Assembly: GCA_041875495.1 (NCBI GenBank)
Contig: CP112982.1
Span: 1,054,001 to 1,118,000 of the forward strand
Length of the DNA: 64,000 bases
Source: Halomonas sp. CH40
GTDB taxonomy: Bacteria; Pseudomonadota; Gammaproteobacteria; Pseudomonadales; Halomonadaceae
Direction of reading: 5' to 3'
Shown here: piece by piece, positions 35,318 through 43,054 of the stretch
Position numbering within the stretch: position 1 is the first letter of the stretch
Layout of the letters: each line of letters begins with the position of its first letter
Made by a program: the position numbers and the translations under genes
Notes under the pieces: model-generated
The model's database searches: none
What the model saw: the letters and a program-made list of their open reading frames with translations, nothing else
Told to the model about the DNA's origin: nothing

Positions 35318-36922
35318 ATGGAACGCTTTTTCAATAACGCTGGCCCCACCAAACCGAATAAGCACTACCATATTGACCCGCTTAGCCGCGTGGACTGGGA
35401 TGATATTAAGCACCTGATTGATCAGGAGCGCTATTTTGTGCTCCACGCCCCGCGCCAGACGGGTAAGACCACCACGCTGTTGGCGATGATGAAGGCGCTT
35501 AACGAACAGGGTGATTACGCCTGTGCTTACGCCAACATCGAAGGGGCGCAGGCAGCGCGAGGGGATGAAAGCAAAGGCATTCCCACCGTATGTAGTGCCT
35601 TGGCGCGCAGCATTGAGGATTATCTGGGTACGAAAGCGGTGAATGTCTGGTGGCATGAAACCGGCCGCTACGAGCAGCCTCAGGATCAAATGACGCAATT
35701 GTTGCGTTATTGGGCCAAGCAGTCCGCATTGCCTACCGTGCTGTTTCTGGATGAAGTGGATGCGTTGGTGGGCGATACGCTCATTTCTCTGTTGCGCCAG
35801 ATTCGTGCTGGCTATGCCCAGCGCCCGGCGGCGTTTCCCCAGTCGATTATCCTATGTGGCGTCCGCGATGTACGCGACTATCGCCTTCATCAGGAAGGTG
35901 CCGAGGTGATTACCGGCGGCAGTGCTTTCAACATCAAAGCCAAGTCGCTGCGTATGGGCAGTTTTACGTATGAAGAATGCGAGCAGTTATGGTGTCAGCA
36001 TACCGAGGCCACCGGGCAGCCTTTCGATTCCCGTATCTTCCCTGAACTGTGGGAAGACACTCGTGGCCAACCGTGGCTGGTCAATGCGCTTGGCCATGAG
36101 CTGACCTGGGAGTTTAAGCCTGCCCGGAAGCGCTCTCGTCTACTGACACTGGAAGATTACCGCAGCGCGCGCGAAAAGCTGATTCAATCCCGCGCTACTC
36201 ATTTGGATCAGCTGACCGATAAGCTGCGTGAGCCACGGGTTCAGCGGGTGATGAGCGCGCTGCTCTCCAGCGAGGAGAGCCTGGAGATCCAGAATATCGC
36301 GCCGGACGATCAGCAGTATGTGGAAGACTTGGGCTTGATCGAGACCTATCCCTCGCTACGTATCAGCAACCGGATCTATCGTGAAGTGATTCCGCGAGAT
36401 CTCACCTGGATCATGCAAACGCGCATCCCTAACCAGGAGCAGGTGTGGTATTTAACCCCTGAGCGCCGGTTGGACATGCCAAAACTACTGGCGGGGTTCC
36501 AGCAGTTTTTCCGTGAACACGCCGAGAGCTGGCTGGAGCGCTTTCAGTATAAAGAGGCTGGGCCGCAGCTGTTGATGCAGGCGTTTTTGCAGCGAATCAT
36601 CAATGGCGGCGGGCGTATCAGCCGTGAATATGGCCTGGGGCGCAAGCGCACAGATCTGTTCATCGAGTGGCCGCTGGATGAGACGCAGGGCTTTACCGGC
36701 CCGGTGCAGCGTGTGGTGATTGAGCTTAAACTCCAGCATCAAAGCCGCGAGGCAGTCCTGGCCAAGGGGCTGGAACAGACCGCCGACTACGCTGATCGTG
36801 TGGGGGCAGATGAAGCGCATCTGGTGATCTTCAACCGCGATGAACAGGTGCCGTGGGACGATAAGATCTGGCAGAGCGAAGCGCATTGCCATGGTTGGCG
36901 AATTGGTATCTGGGGGGCGTAG
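35318..36922 (+). CDS. AAA-type ATPase with C-terminal PD-(D/E)XK nuclease domain, copy 1
   Basis: 534 residues. P-loop ATPase: Walker A APRQTGKTTT (res 44-53, K50), Walker B TVLFLDEVDAL (140-150, D145 E146), sensor-like SIILCGVRDVRDYR, and SAFNIKAKSLRMGSFTYEE as in archaeal-type/AAA-like ATPases. Middle region is helical. C-terminal nuclease: YGLGRKRTDLFIEWP (D446) and VVIELKLQ (E469, K471), the PDDEXK_9-like core. Such proteins are predicted DNA-dependent ATPase/nucleases of unknown biology. Variable block 90-139 is type A (ALARSIEDYLGTKAVN). N-terminus is the KPNKHYHID form. First of four tandem copies. Confidence 0.85.
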   Translation: MERFFNNAGPTKPNKHYHIDPLSRVDWDDIKHLIDQERYFVLHAPRQTGKTTTLLAMMKALNEQGDYACAYANIEGAQAARGDESKGIPTVCSALARSIEDYLGTKAVNVWWHETGRYEQPQDQMTQLLRYWAKQSALPTVLFLDEVDALVGDTLISLLRQIRAGYAQRPAAFPQSIILCGVRDVRDYRLHQEGAEVITGGSAFNIKAKSLRMGSFTYEECEQLWCQHTEATGQPFDSRIFPELWEDTRGQPWLVNALGHELTWEFKPARKRSRLLTLEDYRSAREKLIQSRATHLDQLTDKLREPRVQRVMSALLSSEESLEIQNIAPDDQQYVEDLGLIETYPSLRISNRIYREVIPRDLTWIMQTRIPNQEQVWYLTPERRLDMPKLLAGFQQFFREHAESWLERFQYKEAGPQLLMQAFLQRIINGGGRISREYGLGRKRTDLFIEWPLDETQGFTGPVQRVVIELKLQHQSREAVLAKGLEQTADYADRVGADEAHLVIFNRDEQVPWDDKIWQSEAHCHGWRIGIWGA

Positions 36923-36949
36923 CACTTCTGGAGGCGCTAACCACTGCAC

Positions 36950-37157
36950 TGTCATTCCCGGATCAATCCCTGTGAACTGTCATTCCCGAGTGGGGGTATC
37001 GGGAATCCATCTTGATCTTTGCCGCTGCCGCCCGAAAACCAAGGTCAACATGGATTCTGAGGCTTTCTGGATTCTGAGGCTTTCGCGTTTCCATACCAAC
37101 GAACCTGCTATGTTAATCTAAAAGCAATACCAAGGCTGCGCCAAGCAGGGGAGTACC
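36950..37157 (+). repeat. Leader repeat of ATPase/nuclease copy 2
   Basis: Same layout as the leader of copy 1: two TGTCATTCCCG units (36950-37009), CCCGAAAACCAAGGTC, tandem 17-bp GGATTCTGAGGCTTTC, conserved 90 bp before ATG 37158. Confidence 0.75.
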
Positions 37158-38762
37158 ATGGAACGCTTTTTCAATAACGCTGGTCCCACCGTTCCGGCCG
37201 ACCATTACCACATTGATCCGCTCAGCCGTGTGGACTGGGAGGACATTGAGTACCTGATCGCGCAAAAACGCTATTTTGTGCTCCATGCCCCGCGCCAGAC
37301 GGGTAAGACCACCACGCTGTTGGCGATGATGAAGGCGCTTAACGAACAGGGTGATTACGCCTGTGCTTACGCCAACATCGAAGGGGCGCAGGCAGCGCGA
37401 GGGGATGAAAACAAAGGCATTCCCACCGTATGTAGTGCCTTGGCGCGCAGCATTGAGGATTATCTGGGTACGAAAGCGGTGAATGTCTGGTGGCATGAAA
37501 CCGGCCGCTACGAGCAGCCTCAGGATCAAATGACGCAATTGTTGCGTTATTGGGCCAAGCAGTCCGCATTGCCTACCGTGCTGTTTCTGGACGAAGTGGA
37601 TGCATTGGTGGGCGATACGCTCATTTCTCTGTTGCGCCAGATCCGTGCTGGCTATGCCCAGCGCCCGGCGGCGTTTCCCCAGTCGATTATCCTGTGTGGC
37701 GTCCGCGATGTACGCGACTATCGCCTTCATCAGGAAGGCGCCGAGGTGATTACCGGCGGCAGTGCTTTCAATATTAAGGCTGAATCCCTGCGTATGGGCA
37801 GTTTTACGTATGAAGAATGCGAGCAGTTGTGGTGTCAGCATACCGAGGCCACCGGGCAGCCTTTCGATTCACGTATCTTTCCTGAACTGTGGGAAGACAC
37901 TCGTGGCCAGCCGTGGCTGGTCAATGCTTTGGGCTACGAGCTGACGTGGCGTTTCAAGCCCGCCCGGGAGCGCTCTCGTCTACTGACACTGGAAGATTAC
38001 CGCACCGCGCGCGAAAAGCTGATTCAATCCCGCGCTACTCATTTGGATCAACTGACCGATAAGCTGCGTGAGCCACGGGTTCAGCGGGTGATGAGCGCGC
38101 TGCTCTCCAGCGAGGAGAGCCTGGACATCCAGAATATCGCGCCGGACGATCAGCAGTATGTGGAAGATCTGGGCTTGATCGAGACCTATCCCTCGCTACG
38201 TATCAGCAACCGTATCTATCGTGAAGTGATTCCGCGAGACCTCACCTGGATCATGCAGACGCGCATCCCCAACCAGGAGCAGGTGTGGTATTTAACCCCT
38301 GAGCGCCGGTTGGACATGCCAAAACTGCTGGCGGGGTTCCAGCAGTTTTTTCGTGAACACGCCGAGAGCTGGTTGGAGCGCTTTCAGTATAAGGAGGCCG
38401 GGCCGCAGCTGTTGATGCAGGCGTTTTTGCAGCGGATCATCAATGGCGGTGGGCGTATCAGCCGTGAATATGGCCTGGGGCGCAAGCGCACGGACCTGTT
38501 CATCGAGTGGCCGCTGGATGAAACACAAGGCTTTACCGGCCCGGTGCAGCGTGTGGTGATTGAGCTTAAGCTTCAGCATCAAAGCCACGAGGCAGTGCTG
38601 GCCAAGGGGCTGGAACAGACCGCCGACTACGCCGATCAAGTGGGGGCAGATGAAGCGCATCTGGTGATCTTTAACCGCGATGAACAGGTGCCGTGGGACG
38701 ATAAGATCTGGCAGAGCGAAGCGCATTGCCATGGCTGGCGAATCGGTACCTGGGGAGCGTAG
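37158..38762 (+). CDS. AAA-type ATPase with PD-(D/E)XK nuclease domain, copy 2
   Basis: 534 residues, nearly identical to copy 1. Walker A, Walker B, D446 and E469-x-K471 are all kept. It carries the other N-terminal form (VPADHYHID, EDIEYLIAQKRYF) but the same type A block at 90-139 as copy 1. Downstream it has ESLRMGS and ALGYELTWRFKPARER instead of KSLRMGS and ALGHELTWEFKPARKR. Thus it shares different parts with different copies. Open throughout, no frameshift. Confidence 0.85.
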   Translation: MERFFNNAGPTVPADHYHIDPLSRVDWEDIEYLIAQKRYFVLHAPRQTGKTTTLLAMMKALNEQGDYACAYANIEGAQAARGDENKGIPTVCSALARSIEDYLGTKAVNVWWHETGRYEQPQDQMTQLLRYWAKQSALPTVLFLDEVDALVGDTLISLLRQIRAGYAQRPAAFPQSIILCGVRDVRDYRLHQEGAEVITGGSAFNIKAESLRMGSFTYEECEQLWCQHTEATGQPFDSRIFPELWEDTRGQPWLVNALGYELTWRFKPARERSRLLTLEDYRTAREKLIQSRATHLDQLTDKLREPRVQRVMSALLSSEESLDIQNIAPDDQQYVEDLGLIETYPSLRISNRIYREVIPRDLTWIMQTRIPNQEQVWYLTPERRLDMPKLLAGFQQFFREHAESWLERFQYKEAGPQLLMQAFLQRIINGGGRISREYGLGRKRTDLFIEWPLDETQGFTGPVQRVVIELKLQHQSHEAVLAKGLEQTADYADQVGADEAHLVIFNRDEQVPWDDKIWQSEAHCHGWRIGTWGA

Positions 38763-38922
38763 CAATCCTCAAGAGCATGTGGGAATGACGGGGTTGTGCA
38801 ATGTGCGTGAATGGGTGGATTGCGTCGTTCATCCGCCGGTGAATGTATCGCCTGGTTGACGCTATCTGCCAGGCGGATGACGCCGGGAATCCACCCTACG
38901 GGGATCATGATCCGTGGGTACT

Positions 38923-39093
38923 CGTAGGGTGGATTCGCGAAGCAATCCACCAACCCGCCGCAGGCGGGCAGCGGTGCCCGTGATATTTCGCGCAGGCATC
39001 GGCATTGGTGGATTGCGTCGATCATCCGCCGGTGAGTTTATTAGTTCGTTCAGGTTATCTGCCAGGCGGATGACGCCGGGAATCCACCCTACG
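38923..39093. mobile_element. MITE-like element, complete unit A
   Basis: 171 bp with perfect 14-bp terminal inverted repeats. Interior can fold into several stems: GGTGGATT/AATCCACC, CCCGCC/GGCGGG and TCATCCGCC/GGCGGATGA. No coding capacity. It might be moved in trans by a transposase, or be a REP-type element mobilised by another enzyme; the mover is not in this window. Confidence 0.6.
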
Positions 39094-39116
39094 GGTGATC
39101 ATGATCCGTGGGTACT

Positions 39117-39287
39117 CGTAGGGTGGATTCGCGAAGCAATCCACCAACCCGCCGCAGGCGGGCAGCGGTGTCCGTGATGTTACGCGCAGGCATCGGCATT
39201 GGTGGATTGCGTCGATCATCCGCCGGTGAGTTTATTAGTTCGTTCAGGTTATCTGCCAGGCGGATGACGCTGGGAATCCACCCTACG
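39117..39287. mobile_element. MITE-like element, complete unit B
   Basis: Second complete 171-bp unit, nearly identical to unit A (differences at the GCCCGTGAT/GTCCGTGAT position and GACGCCGGG/GACGCTGGG). Confidence 0.6.
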
Positions 39288-39497
39288 GGTGATCATGATC
39301 CGTGGGTATTTCGTAGGGTGGCTTCGCGAAGCAAGCCACCGACCCGCCGCAGGCGGGCAGCGGTGCCCGTGATGTTACGCGCAGGCCCGAAAATCGGGAT
39401 CAACATAACTTCTGAGGCTTTCGCGTTTCCATACCAACGAACCTGCTGTGTTAACCTGAAAACAACACCAAGGCTGCGCCAAGCAGGGAATTATCAT

Positions 39498-41099
39498 ATG
39501 GAACGCTTCTTTAATAACGCTGGCCCCACCGTTCCGGCGGATCATTACCACATTGACCCGCTTAGCCGCGTGGACTGGGAGGATATTGAGCACCTGATCG
39601 CGCAAAAACGCTATTTTGTGCTCCACGCCCCGCGCCAGACGGGCAAGACCACCACGCTGTTGGCGATGATGAAGGCGCTTAACGAACAGGGTGATTACGC
39701 CTGCGCTTACGCCAATATTGAAGGGGCGCAGGCAGCACGCGGCGATGAAAGCAAGGGGATTCCGGCTATTTGCAGTGCCGTCGCGGGGGCGCTACGTCTT
39801 TATCTAGACGATGCGCGTATGGTCGAGTGGTTCAGCCAGCATCGTGACCAGCCTGCTGAGGATCAGCTCAAGCAACTGCTTGAATACTGGACGCATGTCA
39901 GCGACAAGCCGACGGTGCTGTTTCTGGACGAAGTGGATGCGTTGGTGGGCGATACGCTCATTTCTCTGCTGCGCCAGATCCGTGCTGGTTATGCCCAGCG
40001 CCCGGCGGCGTTTCCCCAGTCGATTATCCTGTGCGGCGTCCGCGATGTACGCGATTACCGCCTTCACCAGGAAGGTGCCGAGGTGATTACCGGTGGCAGC
40101 GCTTTCAATATTAAGGCTGAATCCCTGCGTATGGGCAGTTTTACGTATGAAGAATGCGAGCAGTTGTGGTGCCAGCACACGGAGGCCACCGGGCAGCCTT
40201 TCGATTCCCGTATCTTTCCTGAACTGTGGGAAGACACTCGTGGCCAGCCGTGGCTGGTCAATGCTTTGGGCTACGAGCTGACGTGGCGTTTCAAGCCCGC
40301 TCGGGAGCGCTCTCGTCTACTGACACTGGAAGATTACCGCAGTGCGCGGGAAAAGCTGATTCAATCCCGCGCTACTCACCTGGATCAACTGACCGATAAA
40401 TTACGCGAGCCGCGGGTGCAGCGGGTAATGAGCGCGCTGCTCTCCAGCGAGGAGAGTCTGGAGATTCAGAACATCGCGCCGGACGATCAGCAATATGTGG
40501 AAGACTTGGGCTTAATCGAGACCACTCCCTCGCTACGTGTCAGCAACCGGATCTATCGTGAAGTGATTCCGCGAGATCTCACCTGGATCATGCAAACGCG
40601 CATCCCTAACCAGGAGCAGGTGTGGTATTTAACCCCTGAGCGCCGGTTGGACATGCCAAAACTGCTGGCGGGGTTCCAGCAGTTTTTCCGTGAACACGCT
40701 GAGAGCTGGCTGGAGCGTTTTCAGTATAAAGAGGCCGGGCCGCAGCTGTTGATGCAGGCGTTTTTGCAGCGGATCATCAATGGCGGTGGGCGTATCAGCC
40801 GTGAATATGGCCTGGGGCGCAAGCGCACGGATCTGTTCATCGAGTGGCCGCTGGATGAGGCGCAGGGCTTTACCGGCCCTGTGCAGCGTGTGGTAATTGA
40901 GCTTAAGCTCCAGCATCAAAGCCGCGAGGCAGTGCTGGCCAAGGGGCTGGAACAGACCGCCGACTACGCCGATCAAGTGGGGGCAGATGAAGCGCATCTG
41001 GTGATCTTCAACCGCGATGAACAGGTGCCGTGGGACGATAAGATCTGGCAGAGCGAAGCGCATTGCCGTGGTTGGCGAATCGGTACCTGGGGAGCGTAG
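39498..41099 (+). CDS. AAA-type ATPase with PD-(D/E)XK nuclease domain, copy 3
   Basis: 533 residues from ATG 39498, which begins MERFFNNAGPTVPADHYHID like copy 2. Active-site motifs of both domains are intact. The block before Walker B is type B: AICSAVAGALRLYLDDARMV, WFSQHRDQPAEDQLKQLL, one residue shorter than type A and unrelated at DNA level. Later it has ESLRMGS/GYELTWRF (like copy 2), but SLEIQN like copy 1 and its own TTPSLRVS. Leader and start context (AGGGAATTATCATATGG) differ from the other copies. Confidence 0.85.
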   Translation: MERFFNNAGPTVPADHYHIDPLSRVDWEDIEHLIAQKRYFVLHAPRQTGKTTTLLAMMKALNEQGDYACAYANIEGAQAARGDESKGIPAICSAVAGALRLYLDDARMVEWFSQHRDQPAEDQLKQLLEYWTHVSDKPTVLFLDEVDALVGDTLISLLRQIRAGYAQRPAAFPQSIILCGVRDVRDYRLHQEGAEVITGGSAFNIKAESLRMGSFTYEECEQLWCQHTEATGQPFDSRIFPELWEDTRGQPWLVNALGYELTWRFKPARERSRLLTLEDYRSAREKLIQSRATHLDQLTDKLREPRVQRVMSALLSSEESLEIQNIAPDDQQYVEDLGLIETTPSLRVSNRIYREVIPRDLTWIMQTRIPNQEQVWYLTPERRLDMPKLLAGFQQFFREHAESWLERFQYKEAGPQLLMQAFLQRIINGGGRISREYGLGRKRTDLFIEWPLDEAQGFTGPVQRVVIELKLQHQSREAVLAKGLEQTADYADQVGADEAHLVIFNRDEQVPWDDKIWQSEAHCRGWRIGTWGA

Positions 41100-41126
41100 C
41101 ACTTCTGGAGGCACTAACCACTGCTC

Positions 41127-41338
41127 TGTCATTCCCGGATCAACCCCTGCACTTGAACTGTCATTTCCGAGTGGGGGTATCGGGAATCCATCTTGATCTT
41201 TGCCGCTGTCGCCCGAAAACCAAGGTCAACATGGATTCCAAGGCTTTCTGGATTCTGAGGCTTTCGCGTTTCCATACCAACGAACCTACTATGTTAATCT
41301 AAAAGCAACACCAAGGCTGCGCCAAGCAGGGGAGTACC
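41127..41338 (+). repeat. Leader repeat of ATPase/nuclease copy 4
   Basis: TGTCATTCCCG units (41127-41190), CCCGAAAACCAAGGTC, tandem GGATTC-type units and the 90-bp segment that is base-identical to that of copy 1 just before ATG. Confidence 0.75.
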
Positions 41339-42940
41339 ATGGAACGCTTTTTCAATAACGCTGGCCCCACCAAACCGAATAAGCACTACCATATTGACCC
41401 GCTTAGCCGCGTGGACTGGGATGATATTAAGCACCTGATTGATCAGGAGCGCTATTTTGTGCTCCACGCCCCGCGCCAGACGGGCAAGACCACCACGCTG
41501 CTGGCGATGATGCAGGCGCTTAACGAAGAGGGGGATTACGCCTGCTCTTACGCCAATATTGAAGGGGCGCAGGCAGCACGCGGCGATGAAAGCAAGGGGA
41601 TTCCGGCTATTTGCAGTGCCGTCGCGGGGGCACTACGTCTTTATCTAGACGATGCGCGTATGGTCGAGTGGTTCAGCCAGCATCGTGACCAGCCTGCTGA
41701 GGATCAGCTCAAGCAACTGCTTGAATACTGGACGCATGTCAGCGACAAGCCGACGGTGCTGTTTCTGGACGAAGTGGATGCGTTGGTGGGCGATACGCTC
41801 ATTTCTCTGTTGCGCCAGATTCGTGCTGGCTATGCCCAGCGCCCGGCGGCGTTTCCCCAGTCGATTATCCTGTGTGGCGTCCGCGATGTACGCGATTACC
41901 GCCTTCACCAGGAAGGTGCCGAGGTGATTACCGGCGGCAGTGCCTTCAACATCAAAGCCAAGTCGCTGCGTATGGGCAGCTTTACATACGAAGAATGCGA
42001 GCAGCTATGGTGCCAGCATACCGAGGCCACCGGGCAGCCTTTCGATTCCCGTATCTTCCCTGAACTGTGGGAAGATACCCGTGGCCAACCGTGGCTGGTC
42101 AATGCGCTTGGCCATGAGCTGACCTGGGAGTTTAAGCCTGCCCGGGAACGCTCTCGTCTACTGACGCTGGAAGATTACCGCAGCGCGCGGGAAAAGCTGA
42201 TTCAATCCCGCGCTACTCATTTGGATCAGCTGACCGATAAACTGCGTGAGCCACGGGTGCAGCGGGTGATGAGCGCGTTGCTCTCCAGCGAGGAGAGCCT
42301 GGACATCCAGAATATCGCGCCGGACGATCAGCAGTATGTGGAAGACTTGGGCTTGATCGAGACCTATCCCTCGCTACGTATCAGCAACCGTATCTATCGT
42401 GAAGTGATTCCGCGAGACCTCACCTGGATTATGCAGACGCGCATCCCCAACCAGGAGCAGGTGTGGTATTTAAACCCTGAGCGCCGGCTGGATATGCCAA
42501 AACTGCTGGCGGGTTTTCAGCAGTTTTTCCGTGAGCACGCCGAGAGCTGGCTGGAGCGCTTTCAGTATAAGGAGGCCGGGCCACAGCTGTTGATGCAGGC
42601 GTTTCTGCAGCGAATCATCAACGGCGGCGGGCGTATCAGCCGTGAATATGGTTTAGGGCGCAAGCGCACGGATCTGTTCATCGAGTGGCCGCTGGATGAA
42701 GCGCAATGCTTTACCGGCCCGGTGCAGCGTGTGGTGATTGAGCTTAAACTCCAGCATCAAAGCCGCGAGGCAGTGCTGGCCAAGGGGCTGGAACAGACCG
42801 CCGACTACGCTGATCGTGTGGGGGCAGATGAAGCGCATCTGGTGATCTTCAACCGCGATGAACAGGTGCCGTGGGACGATAAGATCTGGCAGAGCGAAGC
42901 GCATTGCCATGGCTGGCGAATCGGTACCTGGGGGGCGTAG
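41339..42940 (+). CDS. AAA-type ATPase with PD-(D/E)XK nuclease domain, copy 4
   Basis: 533 residues. N-terminal KPNKHYHIDPLSRVDWDDI form identical to copy 1, but type B block at 90-138 as in copy 3, then KSLRMGS and GHELTWEF like copy 1 and SLDIQN like copy 2. Private changes are MQALNEEGDYACSYA, YLNPERR and DEAQCF. Walker A, Walker B, nuclease Asp, Glu and Lys are all present. It is the last of the four; a 114-bp gap without features follows before the convergent WbpM-like gene. Confidence 0.85.
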   Translation: MERFFNNAGPTKPNKHYHIDPLSRVDWDDIKHLIDQERYFVLHAPRQTGKTTTLLAMMQALNEEGDYACSYANIEGAQAARGDESKGIPAICSAVAGALRLYLDDARMVEWFSQHRDQPAEDQLKQLLEYWTHVSDKPTVLFLDEVDALVGDTLISLLRQIRAGYAQRPAAFPQSIILCGVRDVRDYRLHQEGAEVITGGSAFNIKAKSLRMGSFTYEECEQLWCQHTEATGQPFDSRIFPELWEDTRGQPWLVNALGHELTWEFKPARERSRLLTLEDYRSAREKLIQSRATHLDQLTDKLREPRVQRVMSALLSSEESLDIQNIAPDDQQYVEDLGLIETYPSLRISNRIYREVIPRDLTWIMQTRIPNQEQVWYLNPERRLDMPKLLAGFQQFFREHAESWLERFQYKEAGPQLLMQAFLQRIINGGGRISREYGLGRKRTDLFIEWPLDEAQCFTGPVQRVVIELKLQHQSREAVLAKGLEQTADYADRVGADEAHLVIFNRDEQVPWDDKIWQSEAHCHGWRIGTWGA

Positions 42941-43054
42941 CACTTCTGCCACTTGAACAAAATGCTGCCGCATTCTGCGATTCAATTCTTTGAATGAATC
43001 GTCGGAGGGTTCAATTGGCGTAATAAGACATACCCTACCAGTTCCGTTTCGTGT

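Larger units (their letters stand above)
38808..39395. repeat. Tandem array of the ~171-bp TIR element (period about 195 bp)
   Basis: Contains a 5'-truncated unit (38808-38900), two complete units (38923-39093 and 39117-39287) and a 3'-truncated one (39312-39389). Complete units begin CGTAGGGTGGATTC and end GAATCCACCCTACG, a perfect 14-bp terminal inverted repeat, and are separated by a 23-bp spacer with GATCATGATCCGTGGGTA. The whole 735-bp gap between ATPase copies 2 and 3 is this array. An apparent 130-codon extension of copy 3 is simply the array read in frame. Confidence 0.88.

Noticed and set aside
37113..37841. 242-residue minus-strand frame in ATPase copy 2 and similar ones in the other copies
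   Set aside because: Antisense shadow of a strongly conserved coding sequence; equivalent frames break differently in each copy.
39108..39497. N-terminal 130-residue extension of ATPase copy 3
   Set aside because: Encoded entirely by the tandem TIR elements and leader; the conserved MERFFNNAGP start at 39498 matches the other three copies.
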